Assembly: GCA_030544165.1 (NCBI GenBank)
Contig: JAUNRP010000160.1
Coordinates: forward strand, 1 to 5,064
Direction: 5' to 3'
DNA length: 5,064 nt
From: a bacterium
GTDB lineage: Bacteria > Actinomycetota > Actinomycetes > Actinomycetales > Actinomycetaceae
Positions 1 through 5,064 of the stretch are shown here, one piece after another. The notes below the pieces were generated by a model, which saw nothing but the letters and a program-made list of their open reading frames with translations, made no database searches and was not told the DNA's origin. How positions within the stretch are numbered: position 1 is the stretch's first letter; each line of letters starts with the position of its first letter. The position numbers were made by a program, and so were the translations under genes.

Positions 1-16
1 ACCCATGCGGCAGAAC

Positions 17-22
17 TAGCAT
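17..22 (+). promoter_or_regulatory. Possible -10 box for a leaderless ATPase transcript
   Basis: TAGCAT fits the actinobacterial TANNNT -10 pattern. It is followed by six bases (GGAGCT) and then the ATG at 29, so initiation at the usual distance would place +1 on or next to the A of the start codon. This fits a leaderless mRNA, which is common in actinobacteria. The only SD-like sequence, GGAG at 23-26, is two bases from the ATG and too close to work normally. The -35 region would lie outside the window, so the call rests on one hexamer. Confidence 0.4.
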
Positions 23-28
23 GGAGCT

Positions 29-1291
29 ATGGACCCCACGAATACATCCCTGGGACGGGTTGTTCCGCGCCACGCGGAGGCCAAGGTCCGCGCGGCGCTC
101 GGAGACACGCGAGTGGTCCTTGTTATCGGAGCCCGGCAGGCGGGAAAGACCACCCTCGTGCGAGCCATCGGTGGGGACTCGGACGCCACGTGGTTCACCT
201 TCGACAGCTCCGAGCATCGGGAGGCCGCCGCCTTCGATCCGCAATCCTTCATCGAGCGCGATGGGCTGACGATCATCGACGAGATTCAGCGCATGCCCGA
301 TCTCCTCCTCGAGATCAAGGCGAGCGTGGACCTCGATCCGCGGCCCGGACGATTCCTGCTGACCGGGTCCGCACGGGTATTCCAGCTCCGTGATGTGCCC
401 GATGCCCTCCCGGGCCGCGTCGAGTCCATCGAGCTCTGGCCCCTGTCACAGGGAGAGATCGACAGCTCACCGGATGGCTTTGTGGATGCCGCTTTCTCGC
501 AGGGCCCACAGCTATCTCACTCCTCGGAGATGAGTCGCACGGACTACATCGAGCGCGTGGTACGTGGCGGCTTCCCAGAAGCCGTGGCGCGCCAGGGCCA
601 ACGCCGGGAGCGATTCTTCGACGCCTACGTGGATGGCCTCATCCAGCGCGACATCATGCAGTTGGCGGAGATTCAACGCATTCAGGAGATGCGGGCGATG
701 GTCCGCTTGCTCGCCGCCCGATCCGGGCAGACGCTCGTTCCCGCACACATCGGGAATGAGCTCCAACTGCCGCAGTCCACCATCTCGCGATACCTGGGGC
801 TTCTCGAAGAGGTCTTTCTCATCAAGCGGGTGCCGGCCTGGACGTCGAATCTGAGTTCTCGGGCCGTCTCCACCCCCAAGGTGTACTTCGTGGACTCCGG
901 CATCGCGGCCAACCTCCTGGGCCACGATATTGACGGCCTGCTGGAGATCGGTGGCCCGCTCGGCGGCCTCCTCGAGGGCTTCGTGGCCATGGAGATCGCT
1001 CGCCAGCTCACCTGGTCCGAGCAGCGCGTCCAGCTCTTCCACTACCGGACCCGGGACAAGGTGGAGGTCGACATCGTCCTGGAGAACCGGCGCGGAGATG
1101 TGGTGGCGATCGAGGTGAAGGCGTCCGCCTCGGTGGGGGTCAAGGACTTCGCCGGGATTCGCCACCTCGACGCGATGCTGGGTGAGCGGCTCAAGCTGGG
1201 CCTCGTCCTCTACACCGGTCCTGACACGGTGCCGTTCGGGCCGAAGTTCCGTGCGATGCCGATCAGTGCGCTCTGGGAGACGCACCCGTAG
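29..1291 (+). CDS. AAA_14/DUF4143-family ATPase with C-terminal PD-(D/E)xK-like domain
   Basis: This 420-residue protein has the three-part build of the widespread bacterial and archaeal 'ATP-binding protein, DUF4143' family. The N-terminal P-loop domain has Walker A GARQAGKTTL at 34-43, Walker B LTIIDEIQ at 80-87 (D84, E85), a sensor-like LLTGSA at 110-115, and the family segment LPGRVESIELWPLSQGE at 127-143. The middle contains a helix-turn-helix-like stretch, about 237-271, and the VYFVDSGIAANLLG block at 285-298. The C-terminus has a nuclease-fold signature: E316, E346-V-D348 and E362-V-K364. Length and domain order are normal for the family and nothing appears truncated. ATG 29 is the first possible start, because an in-frame TAG lies at 17-19, and the next in-frame GTG (codon 29) would reach almost to the P-loop. 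The family's biological role is not established; ATP hydrolysis and nucleic-acid contact are inferences. It reads toward the ABC gene and shares no operon here. The family call is firm and the function is unknown. Confidence 0.93.
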   Translation: MDPTNTSLGRVVPRHAEAKVRAALGDTRVVLVIGARQAGKTTLVRAIGGDSDATWFTFDSSEHREAAAFDPQSFIERDGLTIIDEIQRMPDLLLEIKASVDLDPRPGRFLLTGSARVFQLRDVPDALPGRVESIELWPLSQGEIDSSPDGFVDAAFSQGPQLSHSSEMSRTDYIERVVRGGFPEAVARQGQRRERFFDAYVDGLIQRDIMQLAEIQRIQEMRAMVRLLAARSGQTLVPAHIGNELQLPQSTISRYLGLLEEVFLIKRVPAWTSNLSSRAVSTPKVYFVDSGIAANLLGHDIDGLLEIGGPLGGLLEGFVAMEIARQLTWSEQRVQLFHYRTRDKVEVDIVLENRRGDVVAIEVKASASVGVKDFAGIRHLDAMLGERLKLGLVLYTGPDTVPFGPKFRAMPISALWETHP

Positions 1292-1296
1292 GCCTG

Positions 1297-3234
1297 CTAC
1301 TCCGCGAACTGGGTGCGGTGCAGCTCCGCGTACAGGCCGCCGAGCGCCAGCAGCTCCGCGTGCGTCCCCTGCTCGACGACGCGGCCCGCTTCCAGCACCA
1401 CGATCCGGTCCGCCGCGCGCACCGTGGAGAGTCGGTGGGCGATCACGAGCGAGGTGCGGCCCTCCATGGCGGTGTCGAGCGCGCGCTGGACGGCGGCCTC
1501 GGACTCGGAGTCCAGGTGGGCGGTGGCCTCGTCCAGGATCACGATCCGCGGTCCGCGCAGCAGCACGCGGGCGATCGCGATGCGCTGCTTCTCCCCGCCG
1601 GAGAGGCGGTGGCCGCGGTCCCCCACCACGGTGTCCAGTCCCTCGGGGAGGCGGCGGACGAACGTGCCGATCTGGGCGTCGTCGAGGGCGGACCACATCT
1701 CCTCGGTGGTGGCGTCCGGGCGCGCGTAGGAGAGGTTCTGGCGGATGGTGGCGTGGAAGAGGTGGGAGTCCTGGGTGACCACGCCGATCGCGCCGCGCAG
1801 GGACTCGGCGGTCAGCTCGCGCACGTCCACGTCCCCCACGGAGACCTCGCCCTCGTTCGCGTCATACAGGCGCGTGATGAGGGAGGTGATGGTGGACTTG
1901 CCCGCGCCGGACGGCCCCACGAGGGCCACCATCTGGCCCGCGGGGACCTCGAAGGTGACGTCCTTGAGGGTGGCCTTCGGGAGGGTGGACTGCCCGAAGT
2001 CCTTGGTGAGCACGCCCTCCTCGCCGGCCTTGGCGGGGGTGGTGCCCTCGCGGTCATTGCTCGGGGACTCGAGGGTGAGCAGGGAGACATCGGCGCCCGT
2101 GGGGTACGTGAAGGTCACATCGTCCATCCCGATCCCGATCGGACCCTCCGGGAGGAGGCGGGCGTCCGGGGCGTCCTTCACCATGGGCTCCAGATCAAGC
2201 ACCTCGAAGACCCGCTCGAACGAGACGAGCGCCGTCATGATGTCCACCTGCACGTTGGACAGCGCGGTGACCGGGCCGTAGAGGCGGCCGAGCAGCCCGG
2301 CGAACGCCACGAGCGTTCCCACGGTGAGCGCCTCCCGGATCGCGAGCACGCCACCCACGCCGTAGACCAGCGCGGTGGCGATCGAGGCCATCGCGCCGAG
2401 CGAGGTGAAGAAGATCCGGTTGCTCATGGCCTGCTTGACGCCGATGTTCCTCACCGCCTCCGCGCGGGAGGCGAACTCGGTGTGCTCACGCTCGGGGGAT
2501 CCGAACAGCTTCACCAGCAGCGCCCCGGCCACGTTGAAGCGCTCCGTCATCATGGAGCCCATCTCCGCGTTGTAGCCCATGGACTGGCGGCGCAGCCCGG
2601 CCAGCCGCCGCCCCACGCGGCGGGCGGGCAGCAGGATGAGGGGCACCACGGCGAGCGAGATGAGGGTGATCTGCCAGGACAGCGCCAGCATGGTGATGAG
2701 CACGGCGGTGAGCGTCACCACGTTGGACACGAGCGCGGAGAGCGTGGAGGTGAAGGCCTGCTGCGCGCCGATCACGTCCGTGTTCAGGCGCGTGACGAGC
2801 GAGCCGGTCTGCGTGCGGGTGAAGAAGGCGATGGACTGGCGCTGGACGTGATCGAACACGTCCGTGCGCAGGTTGTAGATGAGGCCCTCACCGATCCGGG
2901 AGGAGAACCACCTCTGCACGAGGCCGAGCACGGCCTCCACGATCGCCACAACCGCCACCATGGCAGCGAGGATGATGACGAGGCGGGTGTCCTGGTTGGC
3001 CACGCCGTCGTCGATGATGCGCTGGAGCAGCAGCGGGGTGGCCACCACCAGCAGCGAACTGATCACGTTGATGCCGAGGAACGCGGCAATCTGCCCGGTG
3101 TACGGCTTCGCGTAGCGCGCCACGCGGCGGGTGGTGCCCTTGGCGATCCTGTGGTCCTTGACGGACGCGTCCTTGCGGAAGGACGCGCCGAACCCGCCGC
3201 CCCCGCCTCCGCCGCCGAATCCTCCGTGGCTCAT
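1297..3234 (-). CDS. ABC exporter half-transporter (fused TMD-NBD, multidrug/lipid type)
   Basis: This 645-residue type I ABC exporter subunit should work as a homodimer in the cytoplasmic membrane, driving efflux with ATP. After a Gly-rich start (eight glycines at 7-14), about six membrane helices lie near 48-70, 84-107, 162-184, 186-204, 273-297 and 303-322. The nucleotide-binding domain is complete: A-loop Y377, Walker A GPSGAGKST 440-448, Q-loop Q488, exporter X-loop VVGDRG 536-541, signature LSGGEKQR 544-551, Walker B RIVILDE 563-569 with catalytic E569, D-loop AHLD 572-575 and switch H600. All residues for canonical ATP hydrolysis are present. About 40 extra residues (roughly 380-420) sit between the A-loop strand and the ATLKDVTFEV strand, where most relatives have a short turn. 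The frame is open further upstream (to 3348), but ATG 3234 is preferred: it overlaps the pth stop as ATGA, and the extra N-terminus would only be a shadow of pth. A weak GGAG (3246-3249) lies 11 bases upstream, so translation probably depends on coupling to pth. The substrate cannot be predicted. Confidence 0.96.
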   Translation of the reverse strand: MSHGGFGGGGGGGGFGASFRKDASVKDHRIAKGTTRRVARYAKPYTGQIAAFLGINVISSLLVVATPLLLQRIIDDGVANQDTRLVIILAAMVAVVAIVEAVLGLVQRWFSSRIGEGLIYNLRTDVFDHVQRQSIAFFTRTQTGSLVTRLNTDVIGAQQAFTSTLSALVSNVVTLTAVLITMLALSWQITLISLAVVPLILLPARRVGRRLAGLRRQSMGYNAEMGSMMTERFNVAGALLVKLFGSPEREHTEFASRAEAVRNIGVKQAMSNRIFFTSLGAMASIATALVYGVGGVLAIREALTVGTLVAFAGLLGRLYGPVTALSNVQVDIMTALVSFERVFEVLDLEPMVKDAPDARLLPEGPIGIGMDDVTFTYPTGADVSLLTLESPSNDREGTTPAKAGEEGVLTKDFGQSTLPKATLKDVTFEVPAGQMVALVGPSGAGKSTITSLITRLYDANEGEVSVGDVDVRELTAESLRGAIGVVTQDSHLFHATIRQNLSYARPDATTEEMWSALDDAQIGTFVRRLPEGLDTVVGDRGHRLSGGEKQRIAIARVLLRGPRIVILDEATAHLDSESEAAVQRALDTAMEGRTSLVIAHRLSTVRAADRIVVLEAGRVVEQGTHAELLALGGLYAELHRTQFAE

Positions 3235-3824
3235 GAGGTGTGCAACTCCATCTGGGCTTGTCCGAAGCCCTTGATCAGTACGGATTCCACCACGTCCGCG
3301 GCCTCCACCACGGTCACGAGCGCCTCCTCGGCGTCCGATCCGCGCCATTCGCGCAGGACGAAGTCAGCGGGGTCCATCTGCCCGGGTGGGCGGCCGATCC
3401 CGATCCTCAGGCGCGCGTAGTCCCGCGTGCCCAGGTGCTGGGAGATGGACTTCAGGCCGTTGTGGCCGCCCTCTCCCCCGCCGATCTTCAGGCGGAGTTC
3501 GTGCGGCGGCAGGTCCAGTTCGTCATGGACGATCAGGATCCGATCCACGTCCACGCCCTCCGCGCGGGCGAGCGCCGCGAGTGGCTCGCCGGAGAGGTTC
3601 ATGTAGCCGCTCGACTTCGCGAGCAGCACCTGGGGGCCGGGCGCTCCGCCGGGCAGCGTGCCGATCCGTGCGGTGGCCACATGCGCGCGCGACCTGTGCC
3701 GCTGGAACCGCGCCTGCGCCCGGTGCGCGAGCACGTCCACCACCATCTGCCCCACGTTGTGGCGGGTGCGCGCGTAGCGATCGCCGGGGTTTCCGAGCCC
3801 CATCACCAGCCACTTCTCGCCCAT
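3231..3824 (-). CDS. pth: Peptidyl-tRNA hydrolase
   Basis: Pth cleaves the ester bond of peptidyl-tRNAs released early from ribosomes and returns free tRNA to translation; it acts in the cytosol as a monomer. The 197-residue length is typical. Residues known from E. coli Pth are all present: the N-terminal GLGNPG (9-14, N12), the catalytic histidine in RTRHNVG (H22), SSGYMNLSG (N76, matching E. coli N68), the acidic residue in HDELD (D101, matching D93), and GGGEGGHNGLKS (N122, matching N114). LRIGIGRPPG at 139-148 is also characteristic. The start ATG has a clear GAGAGGA site five bases upstream. rplY lies 165 bases upstream on the same strand, a common pairing. I see no TANNNT hexamer in that gap, so expression probably comes from rplY read-through past the hairpin at 3921-3952. 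Its stop overlaps the ABC exporter start by ATGA. Function is essentially certain. Confidence 0.98.
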   Translation of the reverse strand: MGEKWLVMGLGNPGDRYARTRHNVGQMVVDVLAHRAQARFQRHRSRAHVATARIGTLPGGAPGPQVLLAKSSGYMNLSGEPLAALARAEGVDVDRILIVHDELDLPPHELRLKIGGGEGGHNGLKSISQHLGTRDYARLRIGIGRPPGQMDPADFVLREWRGSDAEEALVTVVEAADVVESVLIKGFGQAQMELHTS

Positions 3825-3829
3825 CCGCG

Positions 3830-3836
3830 TCCTCTC
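3830..3836 (-). promoter_or_regulatory. Ribosome binding site of pth
   Basis: GAGAGGA on the minus strand, five bases before the pth ATG. It is nearly the same as the rplY site and fixes the start at 3824. Confidence 0.75.
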
Positions 3837-3920
3837 GCCCGTCCGCTTTCGCCCTGATTCCCGACGACGTGCGCTCGCCTCGGTCCGTTTCCGGCGCCTT
3901 CGCCATCGTGCCAGAAAGCA

Positions 3921-3952
3921 GGTGGGGAGGGCACTCTGGCACCCTCCCCACC
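3921..3952 (-). terminator. GC-rich hairpin after rplY, probable (partial) terminator
   Basis: A perfect 11-bp inverted repeat, GGTGGGGAGGG paired with CCCTCCCCACC, encloses a 10-base loop. It begins 37 bases past the rplY stop. In the rplY transcript it is followed by TGCTTTCT, only a poor T-tract, as is usual for actinobacterial terminators. pth appears to lack its own promoter, so the hairpin may only reduce the amount of message reaching pth and the ABC gene, or it may protect the rplY 3' end. A smaller hairpin (CCGGC, GGAAT loop, GCCGG; 3962-3976) lies between it and the stop codon. Confidence 0.6.
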
Positions 3953-3989
3953 GCGCGTGATCCGGCGGAATGCCGGTCCGCAGGTGTAC

Positions 3990-4634
3990 TTACTCGGCGT
4001 CCTCGGCGGGAGCATCCTCGGCGGCCTCGCCCTCGGCAGCCTCGGCGCCCTCCTCGAGCTCGCCCTCCTCGGCGGCCTCGTCCGGGCTGGCCTCCACACG
4101 CGGGATGGAGACGATCACCACGGCGGTCTCCGGGTCCACCTCGGTGGTCACGTCGGCCGGCAGTTCGAGATCGCCCACGCGGATGATGGTGCCGTCCTCG
4201 AGGCCCTCCACGTTCACCAGGATCGACTCGGGGATGGAGGTGGCCGGCGCGAGCACCGAGAGCTCCTGGAGGTCCACCTGGTGGATCGTGCCCACGGCGG
4301 TCTCGCCCTCGGTGATCACCTGGACGTTGACGGTCACCTTCTCGCCGCGGCGGACGATGATGAGGTCGAGGTGCTCGATCACGCGGAGCACGGGATCGAT
4401 CTGAACGTCCTTCACGAGCGCGAGGTGCTCATCGCCCTCCACGTCCAGCTCGATGATGGCGTTACGGGAGCCGCGCACGATCAGGAAGGTGTCGTGCGAG
4501 GGGAGTGCGATGTGCACCGGATCGGTGCCGTGGCCGTAGAGCACGGCGGGGATGAGGCCGTCGCGGCGGGCCCGGCGGGCCGCGCCCTTGCCGAACTCGG
4601 TGCGCTTGGCAACAGAGAGCTTGTTGGTAGCCAT
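3990..4634 (-). CDS. rplY: 50S ribosomal protein L25, CTC/TL5 long form
   Basis: L25 binds the loop E region of 5S rRNA in the large subunit; the long form is also called general stress protein CTC. The 214 residues show the N-terminal 5S-binding domain at about 1-92 (GKGAARRARRDGLIPAVLYG at 16-34, then HLALVKDVQIDPV at 70-82) and the beta-rich TL5 C-terminal domain at about 98-183 (VGTIHQVDLQELSV, IPESILVNVEGLEDG, LPADVTTEVDPETAVV). A low-complexity acidic Glu/Ala tail follows at about 184-214, the usual form in actinobacteria rather than the single-domain E. coli L25. The ATG has a strong GAGAGGAA site six bases upstream. The only credible promoter I see is about 135 bases upstream, leaving a long untranslated leader. 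It is the first gene of the leftward group and is followed by a hairpin and then pth. Nothing is broken or missing. Confidence 0.98.
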   Translation of the reverse strand: MATNKLSVAKRTEFGKGAARRARRDGLIPAVLYGHGTDPVHIALPSHDTFLIVRGSRNAIIELDVEGDEHLALVKDVQIDPVLRVIEHLDLIIVRRGEKVTVNVQVITEGETAVGTIHQVDLQELSVLAPATSIPESILVNVEGLEDGTIIRVGDLELPADVTTEVDPETAVVIVSIPRVEASPDEAAEEGELEEGAEAAEGEAAEDAPAEDAE

Positions 4635-4640
4635 GGATTG

Positions 4641-4648
4641 TTCCTCTC
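4641..4648 (-). promoter_or_regulatory. Ribosome binding site of rplY
   Basis: GAGAGGAA on the minus strand, six bases before the ATG at 4634. It is a strong site with good spacing and confirms the MATNKLSVAK start. Confidence 0.8.
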
Positions 4649-4662
4649 GCTGGTGGATACAT

Positions 4663-4758
4663 CCTCGGCGCGGGACATCGCACGGACGTGACCCACCGCG
4701 TCGATCACGGAGTCATGAATCGGGCGGATTCCGGCCCGTTCGACTTCCCTCGCCGAGG
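4663..4758 (-). promoter_or_regulatory. Possible structured 5' leader of rplY
   Basis: If transcription starts from the TAGGAT box at 4770-4775, the rplY leader is about 130 nt. Its ends pair through a perfect 8-bp helix, CCTCGGCG (4751-4758) with CGCCGAGG (4663-4670). Inside are a hairpin at 4721-4738 (CGGG and CGG paired with CCG and CCCG around an AAT loop, with one bulged C) and a 5-bp CGTGA/TCACG hairpin at 4687-4709. Together they would form a closed three-way junction ending 14 bases before the ribosome binding site. Such helices can arise by chance in DNA this GC-rich, so the call is tentative. Confidence 0.3.
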
Positions 4759-4769
4759 CAACGCTGGCA

Positions 4770-4799
4770 ATCCTATCGCGCGCCCCTGCCCGCCAACAA
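4770..4799 (-). promoter_or_regulatory. Candidate sigma-70-type promoter of rplY
   Basis: On the minus strand TTGTTG (4794-4799), an 18-base spacer and TAGGAT (4770-4775) form a plausible housekeeping promoter. The -10 box matches TANNNT well and the -35 matches TTGACA at the TTG and moderately after it. The start point would be near 4763. I found no better pair closer to the gene. A TTGACC at 4830-4835 lacks a -10 box at proper spacing. Confidence 0.45.
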
Positions 4800-4857
4800 A
4801 GGGAGTGGGCGTGACCCCCACCACCCGCCGGTCAACGCCCTCGCCGGGGCCGGCCCA

Positions 4858-4909
4858 GGTCCCCGGTCCCCGGGACCCCGTCCCCGGTCCCGCGGTCCCC
4901 CGGACCCCC
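4858..4909. repeat. GGTCCCC-type short tandem repeat, G-run rich on the minus strand
   Basis: About seven degenerate units of 6 to 9 bases follow one another: two perfect GGTCCCC, then GGGACCCC, GTCCCC, GGTCCCGC, GGTCCCCC and a GGACC-type end. The tract has only a few T and A residues. The minus strand therefore carries many closely spaced runs of three to six G, a strong G-quadruplex pattern. It also contains the palindrome GGTCCCCGGGACC (4865-4877). The direct repeat GCCGGCCCAG brackets it at 4849-4858 and 4913-4922. Confidence 0.7.
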
Positions 4910-4939
4910 CGCGCCGGCCCAGTCCCCCGGCACCCCGGA

Positions 4940-5016
4940 ATCGTATATGCGCGAACTTCTCACACTTGCCCCCGTGATATCACGCGTCAACTGTGAGGAA
5001 TTCACGCATATACGAT
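4940..5016. repeat. Long near-perfect palindrome, function unknown
   Basis: The outer 12 bases, ATCGTATATGCG (4940-4951) and CGCATATACGAT (5005-5016), are perfect inverted copies. Similarity continues to the centre, the 12-base palindrome CGTGATATCACG (4973-4984). Over the 39- and 38-base arms, 32 of 38 aligned positions match, with six substitutions and one extra C in the left arm. The element is clearly richer in A and T than the tract before it. It has no obvious T-run after either arm, no visible target duplication at its edges and no internal open frame of note. It could be a paired operator or divergent promoter, a stable hairpin in RNA or DNA, or a non-autonomous mobile repeat; the sequence does not decide among these. 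Confidence 0.9.
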
Positions 5017-5064
5017 CTGGGTGCGGGCCGCGCGCACGCTCACGAGAAAATCTGGCGCACCCTC

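Larger units (their letters stand above)
4635..5064. other. 430-base non-coding right end
   Basis: No convincing coding region was found here. Open frames on both strands are composed of the GGTCCCC-type repeat or run through the palindrome, and none has a ribosome binding site or recognisable protein. Going rightward the stretch holds the rplY leader, the rplY promoter candidate, a C/G tandem repeat, a long palindrome and a short unresolved tail (5017-5064). No tRNA-like fold was seen on either strand. Confidence 0.65.

Noticed and set aside
512..1696. 394-codon minus-strand open frame across the ATPase end and exporter end
   Set aside because: It is Arg/Pro/Gly-rich with no motif, and it overlaps two well-supported genes.
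3235..3348. 38-codon N-terminal extension of the ABC exporter
   Set aside because: It would be encoded entirely inside pth in another frame and is Arg/Gly-rich. The ATGA overlap start gives a normal exporter N-terminus.
1318..3420. 700-codon open frame antisense to the exporter and pth
   Set aside because: It is an artefact of high GC and lies opposite two certain genes. The translation is rich in G, H, R and E with no domain pattern.
3957..4691. 244-codon plus-strand open frame over rplY
   Set aside because: It is the mirror of rplY coding sequence, rich in H, G and L, with no ribosome binding site or domain.
4722..4752. GTTCGACT resembling a tRNA T-loop
   Set aside because: The flanking bases do not form a T-stem, and no anticodon or acceptor stem can be built on either strand.
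4552..4996. Plus-strand open frames at the right end
   Set aside because: They are made of Pro/Arg/Gly from the C/G repeat, have no ribosome binding site, and run into the palindrome.
5002..5064. Possible 3' end of a minus-strand gene ending in TGA inside the palindrome
   Set aside because: Twenty open codons are too few to judge, third-position GC is lower than in the neighbouring genes, and no protein family is recognisable.
5021..5064. Possible leaderless GTG start reading rightward off the palindrome
   Set aside because: It has only 14 codons in the window, no -35 box, and rare-looking codons such as AGA and AAA. It cannot be supported without the sequence beyond the edge.

Overview
The window is very GC-rich, with strong G/C preference at third codon positions. 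It has Gram-positive-style ribosome binding sites (GAGAGGA) and a CTC-type L25 with a C-terminal TL5 domain and an acidic tail. Together with the style of the ABC exporter (Gly-rich N-terminus, an inserted loop in the nucleotide-binding domain), this points to a high-GC actinobacterium, probably in or near the Micrococcales. That placement is inferred from protein style and is not a species identification. No tRNA, rRNA, CRISPR array, transposase or phage gene was found.

Layout. From the left, one gene reads rightward: an AAA_14/DUF4143-type ATPase with an intact P-loop and a C-terminal PD-(D/E)xK-like domain (29-1291). It may be leaderless, because a TAGCAT hexamer ends six bases before its ATG. 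It meets a leftward gene tail to tail with only five bases between the stop codons. The other three genes all read leftward, in the transcription order rplY (L25, 3990-4634), pth (peptidyl-tRNA hydrolase, 3231-3824), then an ABC exporter half-transporter (1297-3234). rplY and pth are separated by 165 bases carrying a perfect 11-bp GC-rich hairpin that looks like a (possibly partial) terminator. The pth stop and the ABC start overlap as ATGA, so those two are almost certainly co-transcribed and translationally coupled.

How the genes relate. rplY and pth are both translation genes and are commonly adjacent in bacteria: L25 binds 5S rRNA in the large subunit, and Pth recycles peptidyl-tRNA dropped from stalled ribosomes. 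The ABC exporter is an unexpected third partner whose substrate cannot be read from sequence. The ATPase is probably an independent unit of unknown role.

The 430 bases at the right end (4635-5064) hold no convincing gene and are the most unusual part of the window. Going rightward they contain a possible structured rplY leader, a candidate promoter (TTGTTG, 18 bp, TAGGAT on the minus strand), and a GGTCCCC-type tandem repeat with strong G-quadruplex potential on the minus strand. Last comes a 77-base near-perfect palindrome (4940-5016) that is AT-richer than its surroundings and pairs at 32 of 38 positions. I cannot assign this palindrome to a known element, and it is the best candidate here for something undescribed.
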